From assembly GCA_036429605.1 (NCBI GenBank), contig JAVFKD010000016.1, forward strand, positions 4,588,001 to 4,652,000: a stretch of 64,000 nucleotides of DNA. Reading direction: 5' to 3'. Below the pieces are notes generated by a model, which was not told the origin of the DNA, searched no databases, and saw only the letters and a program-made list of their open reading frames with translations. Source of the DNA: Cladobotryum mycophilum (Eukaryota > Ascomycota > Sordariomycetes > Hypocreales > Hypocreaceae). Both the position numbers and the translations under genes were made by a program. Shown here in pieces: positions 36,486 to 50,900 of the stretch. Each line of letters begins with the position of its first letter. Within the stretch, counting starts at the first letter, position 1.

Positions 36486-39314
36486 CAGCGCTACTTCCTA
36501 ACCAAACAAATAAAATATAAGAAATAAACTTAACTATTTAACTTATTTTTTATAGTTTAATTTATATATTTAATTTAATTAATAATATTTAATAGTTTTA
36601 AAAATCTTAAAATATTATTTATAATTATATTTTTAATATTAAAGTTTTTTTAATTATTAATATTAATTTTTTTTATATATAATAATTAAATTATTTATTA
36701 ATTATAAAATTATTTTTTTATATTTAATTTTTTAAATATTTTATTTTTTTAAAAGTTTTTAATAATATTAATAATTTTTATAATAATAAAATTAATTTAA
36801 TTTAATTAAAAAAAATTTTATAATTTATAATTATTATTAAAATAATAAAAAAATTTAAAATAAAACTATTAAAAATTAAATATTTTTTTTAAAATAATTA
36901 TTATTAAATTAAATTATTAATTAATTATAAAAAATTAAAATAATAAAATTTATTAAATTTTAAATTATTATTAAATAATTTATTTATTATATTATTTAAT
37001 TATTAATTATATTTATTATTTTTAATTTAATAATTTTAATAAATAAAATTTTAAAAAAAATATTTTTAATTTTTTTATTTTTATTAATTAAATATTAATA
37101 TTTTAAATAATTAATTAAAATATTTTTTATATTATAAAATTATATAAATTATCTTTTATTATATTAATATTATTTTAATTATTAAATATTTTAATTTAAA
37201 TAAAAAATAATAATAATAATAAAATAATTTTTTTTAAATTTTATATAATATTTATTTAATATTTATTAAATATTTATAATTAAAAATTATAAATAAACTT
37301 ATAAATCTTTATAAAAATTATATAATTATTATAATTAGTTTAAAATTATATATTTAATTTATATATATTTAAAAAATTTAATAATTATATTTTTTTATTT
37401 TTTATTTTATTATTTTATAAAAATTTTTATTTTTATTATAATTAAATAATTTATTAAAAAAATATTTAATATTAATTATAATTTTTTATAATTACTTATA
37501 ATTATTATTTTTATTTTAATCTTAATATTATATTATTTAATAATAAAAAAAATAAAAAATTCTTTTAATTTTTATTAAAATATATTAATTTTTTAATATA
37601 AGAATATTCTTAAAAAATATTTAATTTAAAAGTTTTTTATTAATTTATATTTTAAAAAGAAAATATAAAAATATATTTATTTAATAAAAATATATTTAAT
37701 TATTATATATATAAAGTTTTATTAAATATTATTATTAAAAATAATTTTAAACTCTTAGTTTAATTATTAATAAATAATATATTTATTATTAATTTTATTC
37801 TTATTAATAATTTATTTAAATTATTAATTTTATTAAAAAAAGCTTTAAATAAATTTAATAATATTATAAAGTTTTTTAATTAATTTTTATATTTTTTAAT
37901 AAATAAAATTATTATTAAAATATTTTTTTATTAAAAAATTAAGACTTTTATTTAAAGGTTTTATTATTCTTTCTATAAAAAAAACCCCGACTAATAAGAT
38001 TAAAAATATAACCATAGTATTATATTCATTACTTAATAGTATTAGTTCTTATTATATTAAAAAATAGCTTTTAAAAAAGATATTATATGTATATATTATT
38101 AAATATAATATTATTTAATATTACTATACTAAACTAATTTAAAATATTCTAATCTTATATAATCTATTTTATTATATAAATAAGATTTTTTTTATATAAA
38201 TATTAAATTATTATTAAAAAATAAGAAAATATTATTATTATTTTTTTAATAAATTTAAAAAATAAATAATTATTTTTATTATTATTAATTTATTTAATAA
38301 AATCTAAAAATTAAAACTAAAATAAATCTTTATAAAAATATTCTAAAAATTCTTTTTAAATTATATTTTATATTAATTAAAAGAATTATTAAAAAACTAT
38401 TATTAATTATTCTAGTTTTATTAAATCTAATTATATAAATTAAAATTTAAATTTTTAAAAATATATTAAAAATATTTATTTTTAAAACTAATAAAAAATT
38501 AAATTAAATTAAAAATAAATCTAATATAATCTTTTTAAAATTAATCTATATAAAATCTTAAATATAAAACTTTTAATTAAGTTTATTTATAAACTAATAA
38601 TTTATTTAATAAACTTATAAAAATTTAATTTTAAAAAAATTTAAATATATAATATTATTATTAAAAATATATTATTATTAATATTATAATTATTATTTTA
38701 AAAGAATTAATAGTATTATTATATTTATTATAATATTTATAAACCTAAAAAACTTTATTTAAAATATTTAAAAAAAACTTTATATATATAAATTTTTTTA
38801 TTTTAAATTTAACTTTTATATCTATAAGTATTTTTCTTTAAGATTATATTATTAAAAATAAAATATTTATTATTAAATATAATTATAAAAAAATTAAAGA
38901 TTAAATTAAGGTTATTAAAATTAAATTTTATAAAAGATAAAATATTTAATATAATAAAAAGTTATAAAATAAGCTTTTAAAAATAAAAAGTATTAAATAT
39001 TATAAAATTTATTATAAATTAATATTAAAATTATATAATTAAAGTTATATTATTAAATATAAATATTTTATAATATATTATAAAATATATAAAATACTTA
39101 AATTATATATTATATATTAAAAACCTAATATTATATATAATAAATAACTTATATAATTTAATAAATAAAATATTTAATTTTATATATTAAAAATTATAAG
39201 TTTAAATTTTATTATAAATATTATATTTTCTATATAATACTTTTAATATTATATAAAAAAATTCTTTTTTTATAAATTAATTATCTTTTAACTAATTATA
39301 TAATTTTTTAATAT

Positions 39315-39410
39315 TTTATTAAATATATTTTATATTTATTAAATATATTTTATATTTATTAAATATATTTTATATTTATTAAATATATTTTATATTTATT
39401 AAATATATTA
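39315..39410. repeat. 20-bp minisatellite inside Y
   Basis: About four to five head-to-tail copies of a unit like AAATATATTTTATATTTATT, followed by the gypsy insertion. The matching place in X (about 29020-29080) has only about two poor copies, so the array grew after the copies separated. Confidence 0.75.
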
Positions 39411-39459
39411 AATATATAACCTTTAGTATTTATTTATTTAAATCTACAAATAGCTTTAT

Positions 39460-39934
39460 TGTAATATTCCGGGTGTTTCCTAATAAAAATAACCTAAATT
39501 ATGGTTAATATTAGTAGTAGATTAAGGCAAGGTTAAGCAATAGGTTTAATGTATTATAGTTTAGGTATTAGGTTATTAATAGTAAATAATTATATTAATA
39601 ATTAATTAAATATATAAAAAAAATATAATTTAATATATATAATAATTAAGTTTATTATAATTTAAATAAATATAAAATTCTATTTTAATAAAAATAAACT
39701 AATAATCTAGTAATTATAATAGATTAAATTAATTTTATTTAAATTATTATATATACTTAAATTAATTTTATTTAAGTTATTAAATATATTTAAGTTAATT
39801 TTATTTAAGTTAATTATAATTAATTATATTACTTAAAGTTTTACTATAATTATATTTTTAATTAATAGTTTATATAAATATTATTAAAAGTAAGTCTAGT
39901 TTTATAAATAATATAAGTATATTAGGTTATTATA
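39460..39934 (-). repeat. LTR of gypsy A (3' LTR by orientation)
   Basis: 475 bp, beginning TGTAATATTCCGGG and ending AGGTTATTATA. It is heavily C-to-T/G-to-A changed against the solo copy at 14765-15239. Confidence 0.9.
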
Positions 39935-42900
39935 TATTATTCTTTTTCTTATAGTTTTATTTTTAAGATTTATTAGTTTTTATATAAATATTTATATTTT
40001 TTTTTTAAGCTTATTCTTTTTTTTATAAGTTTTATTCTTTTTAGTTTTATAATATTAAAATAAGTAATAAAAATAGTTAATTTTGTTTAAAAAGAAATAG
40101 ATATTTGGAATCTTATAAGATTTATTATATTAATTAGTTTTAAGATATTTTTTTATTTTTTTATATTATTAATAAATAAAAGTATATTATTATTAAAGGT
40201 AAGGCTTATTATAAGGCTTATATTAAAAAATATTATATTAGATATAATATTAATAATAATAATATTTTTATTTATAAATAAAATTTTTTTTAATATATTT
40301 TAATATCTTTTTAAATAATTATATTATTTATATTAAAAATAATTTGGTTTTTTAATATAAGGCTATAAAATAAAATTTTATTATTATAATAATTAAGTTA
40401 TAAAAAATTAATAAATAAAAAAAGTTATTATATACTAAGGTAATAAATATAATTATATATAAAATAAATACTTTTAATAAATTAAAAAAGAAAAAATATT
40501 ATAAGGTAGAATTTATTTTTAGTACTTTTTTAGTTAGTCTTATAGTTAATCCTATGGTTGACCTATTAATCGGGTTTAATTAATAATTATTTTTTACTAA
40601 TCTTTTAAGCCTAGATTCTAGTAGAATTATTATAGAATTGTCTAGGAGTAGGCTAAATATTTAATAAGCTTTTAAGTATTTTTTATTTTTATATAATTTT
40701 TTTATTTTATTAAATATTAATATTTTTTATTTTTATAATATATAATTAAGATTAATTTAATTTTATATTTTTTTTATTAAAAGTATTTTTATAAAATTAT
40801 AAATAATTTCTTTAATATTTTTATTAATTAATATTTTTTTAAATAAAAAAATATAAAAGATTAAATATATTTATATTTTTTTTAATAATAAAAGTTTATA
40901 ATTAATATTTAAAATAATTTTTTTAATTAAATAAAATTTTAATTAAATAAAATTTAATTTATTATTTAATTATATTATTTTAATATTTATATTTTTTTTA
41001 TTTAATATATAATAAAATAAATAAATTATATTTTTTTTAAAAATTAAATTTTTTAATTTATTTTTATTTATATATTTTTTTATTTTTTTATAAGTTAATA
41101 TAAATTATACTTTTATTATTTAATATAAGTTTTTTATTTTATTTATTTTAATTATAGCTTTATTTATAATTATTTTGTTTTTAAGTGTTTTATATATCTC
41201 TAGGTTATAATTAAAATTAGTATATATAAAACTTAAGCTTATAGATTTTAATATATTAGTATTATAAGTAATTTATATTAATAATAATAATTTTATTTAA
41301 TTAGTTTATTTAAAATTAATATAATAATATAAATACTTTTTAATAATTTAATTAATTTATTTAATTTATTTATTAATTTATAAGTAATAAACTATATTAA
41401 GCTTATAGTTAATATCTAATTATTTAATTAATTCTTATTAGAATTTAAATATAAAAACTAATCCTTAGTTTAAGATAATTTTTTTAAATAAAAAATAAAT
41501 ACTTATAATTATATATAAAAATATATATATAAATTCTTTTATATTTATAGTTTTTTAATATAATAAAAAATAAGCTTATTTTATAAGTTTATTAATAATT
41601 ATAAAAATATTATTATATTTAATTTTTATAATAGGTTTAATTAATATAAATAGTTTTATAATAAAATTTAATATAATTATTTTTTATAGTTTTTAAAATA
41701 TTAATAATAATTAGGTTTATTTATATAATTTATATTTTAAGGCTTTTACTTAATTATATATAATATATATTAAAATAATCTTTTAAATATATTATTTTAT
41801 TTTATAAAAATTAAAGTTTTATTTAATTTATTTAAATATTTTTTATATTTTTTTATATTTATATAAAAGATATTAATAGATTTTTTTAATAAAGTTTTTT
41901 TAAAGTTTTAAAAGAATTTAGATTTTATTTTTATATTATTATAGGTTTTTATTATTTATAATAAATCTTTTAAAAAAAATCTTTTTTTTAGGTTTTATAA
42001 TATTCTTTAATATAATAGATCTAGATATTATTATTTTTAATTTAAAATATAGTATTTAATATATATTATATATAATATTCTTTTAAAGTAATATTTAAGA
42101 TTAGTTTTATTATAATTATTTTATTTTAATTATAATTTATTTATTTATTTAAAGTATTAATTTTATTATTTTTTAATTTTTTTTAATAAATAAAAATATA
42201 ATTAAATTTTAATAAATATTTAATATATTTAATTTAATGTTTATTTAATTATTAGATTATAGTAAAATAAATGATATTATTATAATTTATATAGACTTTA
42301 ACTTAATGTTTATTTTTAAAAAAATAATATTTTTATTTTTTAAAGGTTAAAATAATTATTAGGAATTTTTTATTATAAATAAAATAATTTAATTTAGTAT
42401 TATATAAAGTTTATAAATAAAATATAATTAGTTATAGTTTATTATTTTTATTTTATTATTTAAGTTAAGCTTTTAATCTAAAATTAAAAAAGTTTATTTT
42501 AAGTTTTATTTTTCTTTTAAATTAAATATTATAAGTATTAGATTTTCTATAATTAAAGCTTTAATTTATTTAAAGGCTTATTATATTTTTTTTATTTACT
42601 TAAATATTTAGTTTTTTTTAATTAATTTATAGAATAAGTATATAATCTTATTATAGTTTTTTATAAAATATTAATAATAATTAATAAAACTTAAAAAACT
42701 TTAAACTTTTTTAATAATATTTAATTTAAGCTAATTTTATATTATTTTAATTTTAGTAAAGTCTATATATATTTTATTTAATATAATAATATATTTAAGA
42801 AAGATAATCTATTAGGTATAGAATTTATATTTTTTTAGTTTAATTAAAAGCTTTATTTCCTAGAGTTTAGTAAATATTTAATATATATATTACTTATATT

Positions 42901-45822
42901 TTTTAAATATATCTAAAAAAATTAAAATATTATTAAAATAAACTATTATAAAAATATTAAAATATTCTTTAAGTATATTATTAATTATTTTTTAAAATAT
43001 TATAAGGGTATTTATTAATTTAAAAGATATAATAAAATATTTAAATAGTTTAAATTTAATATAAAAAGCTATTATTTATTTTATTTTTTTTATATAAATA
43101 AGGTTATATATATTTTTTTAGATTAAATATAATAAATTATTTCTTATCTTAAAAATAGTTTTATAATTCTATAATTAAAGGTAATAAAATATAGTCTTTA
43201 AGTATAATTTTATTAAATTATTAATAATCTATAATTAACTATAATTTTCTATTTTTTTTTAAGATAAATATTATAAAATATCCTGCTTTTAATATTAATA
43301 GTTTAATAAAACCTTTAACTAGCATTTTATTAATTTATTTTTAAAGTACTATAAGTTTTTTCTTATTAAGGTTATAGATCTTATAAAATATAAGGTTAGT
43401 TTTATCTTTTAAAATAATCTTATAATCCTATTAATTATATTTTAATAATCCTATATTAAAAGTCTTTTAGAATAGTTTTTTATAATATTTATATTTATTA
43501 AAAATATTTTTAAGTCTTTTAATAAGAGTTTTTTTTTTATTTAAAAGTAATTTTTTTTAAAAACTTATTAAATTTTTTAAATATCTTTTATAAAAAAATA
43601 ATAATTCTATAGATTTTCTATTCTTAATCTTTTTTTATATAAGTCTTATTTTTTTTAATAATTAATTAGGTAAAATATTTTATATTTTTTTTAATATTTT
43701 ACTTAAAGATTCTTTTTTTAAGTTTATTATTTTATTATTAAATCCTTATAAAATCTTCTATTTTATATTTATTTTTAACTAAGGTTTTTATTTTTATTTT
43801 AATAAAATTAATTAGTTTTTTAATTAATAAAAGGATTATTATTTTATAGTTAAAAATATCCTAAAATTATATTATATTTATTAAAGTCTATTAAATTATA
43901 AAAAACAAGTTTTTTATATCTTTAGATTTCAATAAAAAAATAATTAATCTTTATATTAATCTATTTTTTATTATAAAAAAAATTCTTTTTTTAATATAAT
44001 AAAATAAATATAATTTATATTTTAACTTTTTTTTTAAAATAATTATAAATAATCTATAGCTTTAAAAAATATATAATTATTTATTATTTTATTATTTATT
44101 AATATAATAAGATAATATTCTTTAATTTATAATTCTACTATTAAATAAAACTATTTATAATAACTTCTATTTATAAAGTTAAAAAACCTTACTTAATAAT
44201 TATCCTATAACCCTTTTATAAATAAATAATCTTATTTTTTACTTTTAAATTATAGATTTTATAAATTATTATATTATTTTTAATATCTAATATATTTTAT
44301 AATTTATATTATTTTTATTAATCTTTTAGGTTTTTTTTATAAGTTTAAAAGTTAAAGCTTTATTTAAATAGTTTTTAGGTAATTTTTATAATAAAATATT
44401 CTTATATAATTACTATTAGTTTAAATATTTATTAATACTAATCTATAAGCTTAGCTTTTTAATATTTTTTATATATAAGTTTAATATAATTTTAATAATA
44501 TATATTTTAATAATTAATTTATAAAAATCTATTATATTATAGGTTATTTTAGTATTTTAAGATTTCTTTTATTATAAGTTTTTTTTTTAAATAAATAAAC
44601 TATTAATATTATTAATAAAGGTTTTTTAATTAATAATTATTTTTATAAAATATTATATTTATATTAATAATTAGTTTATAAATATTAAATAATATTATTA
44701 AGTTTTTTTTAATAAATTTTATTAGTTTTTTTTATTATATTCTTATTTAAGTATATTAATTTATTAAAAGAGCTTTAGGTATTAGTTTATATTATCTTTT
44801 AAACTCTAGTAAATTAAATATTTATCTTTAAAATATATTATCTAGCTTATTAAGGCATAGTCTATAATTAATTATTATTTAATAATAGTATTAACTTATT
44901 TTTTTTTAGCTTAAAGGCTAGCTTTTATATACCTTTTTTTTATTTTTTTAAGAGATTTATAATTTTTAAAGAAGTGTTTTATTTTATTATAGTTATAGTA
45001 TTTTATCTTTTTTTTCTTTTAGGTTATATTAAGGTTTATTTAATCTAGCTTACTATTATTGTTTTTAATAATATAATTATTTTTAGGTTTTTAGTAAGTT
45101 TTGTTTTTTTGTCTTTATCTATAATAGGTATATTATTAATTATTGATTTTAATAACTATTTTAATATATTTTATAAAAGTATTTAATAGGTTTTTTTTAA
45201 AAAGTTTATTTTTAATATTTTTTTTAATCTTTAATAAAACTAATCTATTAATAATTTATTATCCTAATTAAGTTTTAAAATAGTTTATTTAAATATAATA
45301 ATATAATCTAAGGCTAATTCTTTTTAATAAAAGTTTTAAAGTAATTATTTTTTTTTATTAATAGTTTTAAATTTTTTTTTAAATTTTTTAATAAATTTAT
45401 TAAAGTTTTTAAAGATTTATTTTATTTATTTATTTATTTTATTTTTTAAGTTATTATAGTGGTTTTTTATAATAAATTTAAACTATTTTTATATAGTTCT
45501 TTTTAAAATATTAAAAATAATAATTATAATAAGTTTTTAAGTCTATAATAAAAGCCTAAAAAAACATTATTTTAGGTTTTCTAGAAAATAATCTTAGATC
45601 TTTTAGTCTAAAAATCTTTTTAATATTTTTTTTATTTTTTATTTATTCTTTTTTTAAATTATTAATTTATAATTAAAAGTATCTTATTCTTTTTTTAATT
45701 TTATTAAATAATATAATTAATTATATTAAAATAAATACTTAAGATAATTATTATTTTTTATTAATTATAATATTTAATATTACTTAAAGTTATAATAATT
45801 TATTAAATAAAAGTTATTAATA

Positions 45823-46296
45823 TATAATATTTTACATATTTTTTAATAAAAATAATTTAAATTATAATTAATATTCATAATAAATTAAAGTAAAATTAAA
45901 TAATAAGTTTAATATATTATAATTTAAGTATTAAATTATTAATAATAAATAATTATATTAATAATTAATTAAATATATAAAAAAATATAAGTTAATATAT
46001 ATAATAATTAAGTTTATTATAATTTAAATAAATATAAGGTTTTATTTTAATAGGAATAAACTAATAATCTAATAATTATAATAAATTAAATTAATTCTAT
46101 TTAAACTATTGTATATACTCGAATTAATTTTATTTAAGCTATTAAATATACTTAAGTTAATCTTATTTAAGTTAATTATAATTAATTATATTACCTAAGG
46201 TTTTACTATAATTATATTTCTAATTAATAGCTTATACAAATATTATTAAAAGTAGGTCTAGTTCTATAGATAATATAAGTGCGTCGGGTCGTTATA
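45823..46296 (-). repeat. LTR of gypsy A (5' LTR by orientation)
   Basis: 474 bp. The left end is strongly mutated (TATAATATTTTACAT), while the right end keeps GCGTCGGGTCGTTATA, so mutation density changes along one LTR. Confidence 0.9.
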
Positions 46297-46357
46297 TTTA
46301 TATTTGATTATTTAATTTATTAGATTTAATTAAGTATTTGGTTGGGAAGCAGCGCTG

Positions 46358-46366
46358 ATCCTCAGA
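46358..46366. repeat. Overlapping target duplications of hAT Y and hAT Z
   Basis: ATCCTCAGA. The first eight bases are the Y target copy; the last eight (TCCTCAGA) are the left TSD of Z, repeated at 55919-55926. The two elements entered the same site one base apart. Confidence 0.9.
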
Positions 46367-47753
46367 CAGTAATGTAATTAATCGGGGCGATTAATTAGCG
46401 ATTCATTGAATCTGAATCTAAGGCTAGGATTAATTATCTAAATCACGCTCATCAAGATTAATTAAGTTTCAATAATTAATTAAAGTAAAGTTAACTACTA
46501 AACTATAAATATAATTAGTTAATATAGCATTAAATTTAACCCTTATTAACCATTGTTATATATATCCTAACTGATCACCTAACGTCAGACTATTAAACAT
46601 TATAGCCTCTAATATAAACCCACTTACTATCTCTATTAACGACGATTACTTTACCTTAATAAAGAATCCTATCAAGAATATAGACACTACTAAAGAATCT
46701 TTTTAATTCTTAGAATCATCTTCTTCTATAGTATACAAAAAACACACCCAGACCTTTACTATACTTAACATTTAGGCGAAAAGTTATCCACTAAATCACT
46801 AAGAGCCTGAACGCAATAAGCACAGTTAAAAGATATAATATTACAAACGTTATTCTTACTCTTAGGCCACTTATAATAGAGTATAGGACTATCTCTAAGA
46901 TAAGTATTATATCTTGATTTTAAAGCATTAAATAGCCAAAAAGCTTAGGCAGGAACTCGCGATTAATAGACTATTTCGGCAACAAGCTATAAAACAAAAA
47001 GAGTATAATATCAAGCAAAAGAAACATCTTTGTACCTCTATTAATAAAAATATATATAACTAAGCATTAGTAAATCTTATTACTATATATAGTCTTCCTT
47101 ATAGCCTTATTAAATAGCCAGAATAATATACCTTATTCCACACAATCAACTATATAGCCCCAAGAGTCATTATATAAAATCATAGGTAAGTTCTAAAACT
47201 ATTAAAGGTAAACTTTTTTATATATCGCAAAGAGTTTAATATTAAGGCTTAACGCTTCGCCTACGCAAATACACTTTAGCATTAATATCTAGTCTTCTCT
47301 AAACTATTATAGCTTCCTTACTATCATAGCTCACTTTATTAATCTAAGCAGTAGGCAGTTATAAAAGGCTTTGCTTACTCTTCGAGAGCTTAAAGGTATA
47401 CACAGCAGTAAAGCTATTATAGAGGCTTTTTTCCAGGTAGTTAATTCGTATAGAGTATATAATAAGATTAAATACTTTACTCTTAATAATACTTATAATA
47501 ATAATACAATATTATAAACTATTACAAAGACCTATAGCTTTAATTCTATCTATTAATAATTTTACTATAATAATCATATTATAAATCTAATAGTATAAGC
47601 ATTCCTATTTAGCAAAAACAAAAATACTTCTAATAAGGCCCTGCGTTAAGTATTATAGTTATCCTATAAAGAACAGGAGGGGGCTATTAAAAGAGCAGAA
47701 ACAGCAACTGCCTAACAGTAATATAGCGCGCTTAGTATACTTTATAACCTTAT

Positions 47754-47927
47754 TGTAACGCTGTCCCGAAGATTACCCGGACGCGTGACGTAATAGAGAT
47801 GCGGGGTAATCCTGCATAAGTCGCGCGTCTCTCGCACAACAGTTAAACGCATAAGCTTAAGCTTATGCATAAAATAATACCTACGTTTAATCTTACTTAC
47901 CTAGTAATTTTATAAGGTATTATTATA
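47754..47927 (+). repeat. 5' LTR of gypsy B
   Basis: 174 bp beginning TGTAACGCTGTCCCG; the terminal CA has become TA. It contains the palindrome GCATAAGCTTAAGCTTATGC, shared with the other LTR. Confidence 0.95.
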
Positions 47928-50900
47928 ATTCTTAAGCTTCTTAGTATTACTACTTAAGTAAAATAGCTTTATATACCTATTCTCAAAGATCTATAGACCT
48001 TTCAGATCTTCTTTAAGAAACCTTATAGATAATACATATAAAAAGATTTTTTAAAAATAAATTACTATAATAGTAAGTAATAGGTTATATAAGATCAATT
48101 TAATGATTATTACTTTTAAATTTATTATAAAAACCTAATATTCTAGAATAATAATTAAAGAATAATAATATTATATTTTATAATAAAATCACTTAACTAA
48201 AAGAGTATTAGAAGTTAAATAAAATAATAGGCTAATTAAGGAAAGACCTTAGAAAGTCATTATAACATCAAGGCGATCATTCTAATAGCTTATTAAATAA
48301 TTTAAAAAAAGTAATAGTATAAAAATCAAGAATCTTACTATACTTACTATAAATGCCTTTTTTTAAATAAAAAAGGAATAGCTCTATAATCTATATTAAG
48401 CATTTTTAAGGTAAAAAAAAGTATTATAAAGATTATTTAAAGGTTCTTTTTAAAGTTAATTATATAAATACTAAATACTAAACCTAATAGGAATTTTATT
48501 TAAAGCACTAAGAATTACCTAAGACTTAATAGAAATTAAAAAATAATTAAAAATACTTTAAAAATTAAACTATATTATTATTAAAGGATACAGATATCTA
48601 TAAGCTATATATTATATAAGCCATTAAAAAAATAAAATAACAGGAACACTAATCTCCTTAAGACTTTTATATATACTTAAACTTATTAAAGAGTTAATTC
48701 CTAATAGCCTTAAAATCACAGTATACTTATAGCTTTTATATAAAACTATAAAAAAACCTATAATATTAAATTATTATAAGAAAAAACCTTTTTTTAAAGA
48801 ACCGTAAAAAAATAATTATATTAACTATATACTATTAAAAGATTTTATAATCTATAAAAAAATATAAAACACTAAAAGAAAAAAAAAATCAATTCTAACA
48901 AAAACATATTAAATTTTATACTACTCTCCTAAAAAAAAAAACTATATAAATAAACTTTATTAACTTTATAAATAATTATTAAAAAAAATAAACTAAAATA
49001 AATATCTCTTAGACCTTTTACTTAAAAAGAATTCTTAAAAAAATACACTTAATATTAATAAAAATATAAAATAATATTATAATTACAAAAGTAATATATA
49101 TTTAAAAAATCAATATAATCAACTCTTTATAAAAGTTTAAGAAATTAAAACTAATAAATTACCTCTACCTCTTAAAAAATAAAAAAAATAAAAAAAAAAT
49201 TAGACTAAAATCCCCTTATATAGCCCTTTAAGTATTTATTAAAGTAATTCCTAAAATCCCAATTACAATTCACACACGTTTTCATATTCTAGTTAAAATT
49301 CATAAACCATTTTCTTATAATACATATACTAATTTAAATAATAATATAAAAATTAATATTATTAATATAACTTTTACAAAAAAATATAAATTAATAAAAA
49401 GCTTAATAGTTATTTTATTTTATTTATAAAATATAAAAAAAAACATAAAGACTTATAAAATCTAGGAAATCCCGCTTTAACTTATGGATACTTAAAGAAC
49501 TATTAAGACCTTTATAAGATTATATATAGATATTAATTAAAACCCTTAAGAATAAGATAATCCTATATTATTATCTATAATTATATTATTTAAGTTTTAT
49601 ATTTATTTATACTTTTATAATTAAAGCTAATAGTTTAAATATAATTAAAAAAATCTAAAAAAAATTTCCAAGTACTAATTTTAGAAAAAGTATACAAATC
49701 ATATATATATTTTATTTATTTCTATAAATCTTAATCTTTTATACCTTTTAAATAAAACAAAAAAAATTATATCAAATCTTTCACAAATCCTAATACCTTT
49801 TTAAAAGTAAAAAAATATCTTTTTAATCAATAATACAAGGATTCTTTTTTATTTTAAACAAACAGATTATACAATTAAACTAACTAAAAAAGCCTTTCCT
49901 CCTTATAATCCAATTTATCCACTATCCCCTACTAAATTAAAAACATTACAAGAATATTTAAAAAAAACCTAATAAAAAAACAAATTCACCCTTCAAAAAA
50001 TCTAGCAAACACACTTATTTTATTTATACTAAAAAAAAACAAAAGTCTTTATTTATATATAAACTATTAAAGATTAAATTAAATTATAATTAAAAATCAT
50101 TATTCTCTCTCTTTTATTATTAAAATTATAAATCGAGTTAAAAGTTTAAATTACTTTACTAAAATTAATATTAAAAATACATATTATCGTATATATATCA
50201 AAAAAGCAATAAATAAAAAACTATATTTCATATTTATTATAATTATTATAAATTTTTAATTATACCTATAAAATTAACTAATACTCTAATTATATTTTAG
50301 AATTATATTTATTAAATATTAAATAATTTATTAAATTATATATATATTACTTATTTTAATAATATTTTAATTTTTTCTTTAAATCGTGAATTTTATATTT
50401 CTTATATACAAAAAGTCTTAGAATAACTAAAAAAAACTAAACTATATACTTAACCTAATAAATATTCTTTTATTTAAAATAAAATTAAATTTTTAAGATT
50501 TATAGTATTAGATAAAAGAATTATAATAAATCCAAAACAAATAAAAATAATCTTAATATAACAAAAACCTACTATATATTAAAAAATCTAAGTTTTTCTA
50601 AGGTTTTATAACTTTTATTATTAATTTATTAAAGAATATTTAATAATTACCTATCTATTATATAAACTATTAAAAAATATAAAAAATAAATAAAAACTAG
50701 ATTAAATAATACTTAAGAAACATTAAAAAGCTACTTTTTATTAGCTTATTTAAGCTTTCTAGAACACTCTTTTACTATAATATTATAATCTAAAAAAGCC
50801 TATTCATATAAAGACCAATGCTTTAAAGTTTACTGCTATTACTATATTATCCTAACTAGATAAAGAAAAAAAGTGGCATCTAGTAGCCTTTTAGTCGCGG

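Larger units (their letters stand above)
39460..46296 (-). mobile_element. Ty3/gypsy retrotransposon A, RIP-decayed (in Y)
   Basis: A 6,837-bp element with LTRs at 39460-39934 (475 bp) and 45823-46296 (474 bp) and a perfect 5-bp TSD TTTAT (39455-39459, 46297-46301). Coding runs on the minus strand. A zinc-knuckle relic (KYYNYNKIKHFFKN, for a CCHC knuckle) lies near 45010-44965. A reverse transcriptase stretch can be read at about 43026-42846, with the catalytic YLDD box now YFNN (42940-42929). A polypyrimidine tract just inside the left LTR (about 39940-39952) would be the polypurine tract of the minus strand. Gag at the right and RT to its left fit a minus-strand Ty3/gypsy element. The family also left the solo LTR at 14765-15239. 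Confidence 0.9.
36486..46357 (-). mobile_element. hAT transposon Y (same family as X, inverted) with nested gypsy A
   Basis: A 9,872-bp unit bounded by the same 21-bp inverted repeats as X (36486-36506, 46337-46357). Removing the gypsy element and its 5-bp duplication leaves about 3,030 bp, close to X. Its left part (36486 to about 38900) is a diverged reverse complement of the right part of X, so the two form a large inverted repeat around the 2.6-kb island. The transposase strand is minus. Flanks: CCGTTCGG (36478-36485) and ATCCTCAG (46358-46365). Differences between X and Y are mostly C/T and G/A, as expected of RIP. Confidence 0.9.

Noticed and set aside
39301..39410. Regular repeats as a CRISPR-like array
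   Set aside because: Units are contiguous 20-bp tandem copies without spacers, in a eukaryotic transposon.
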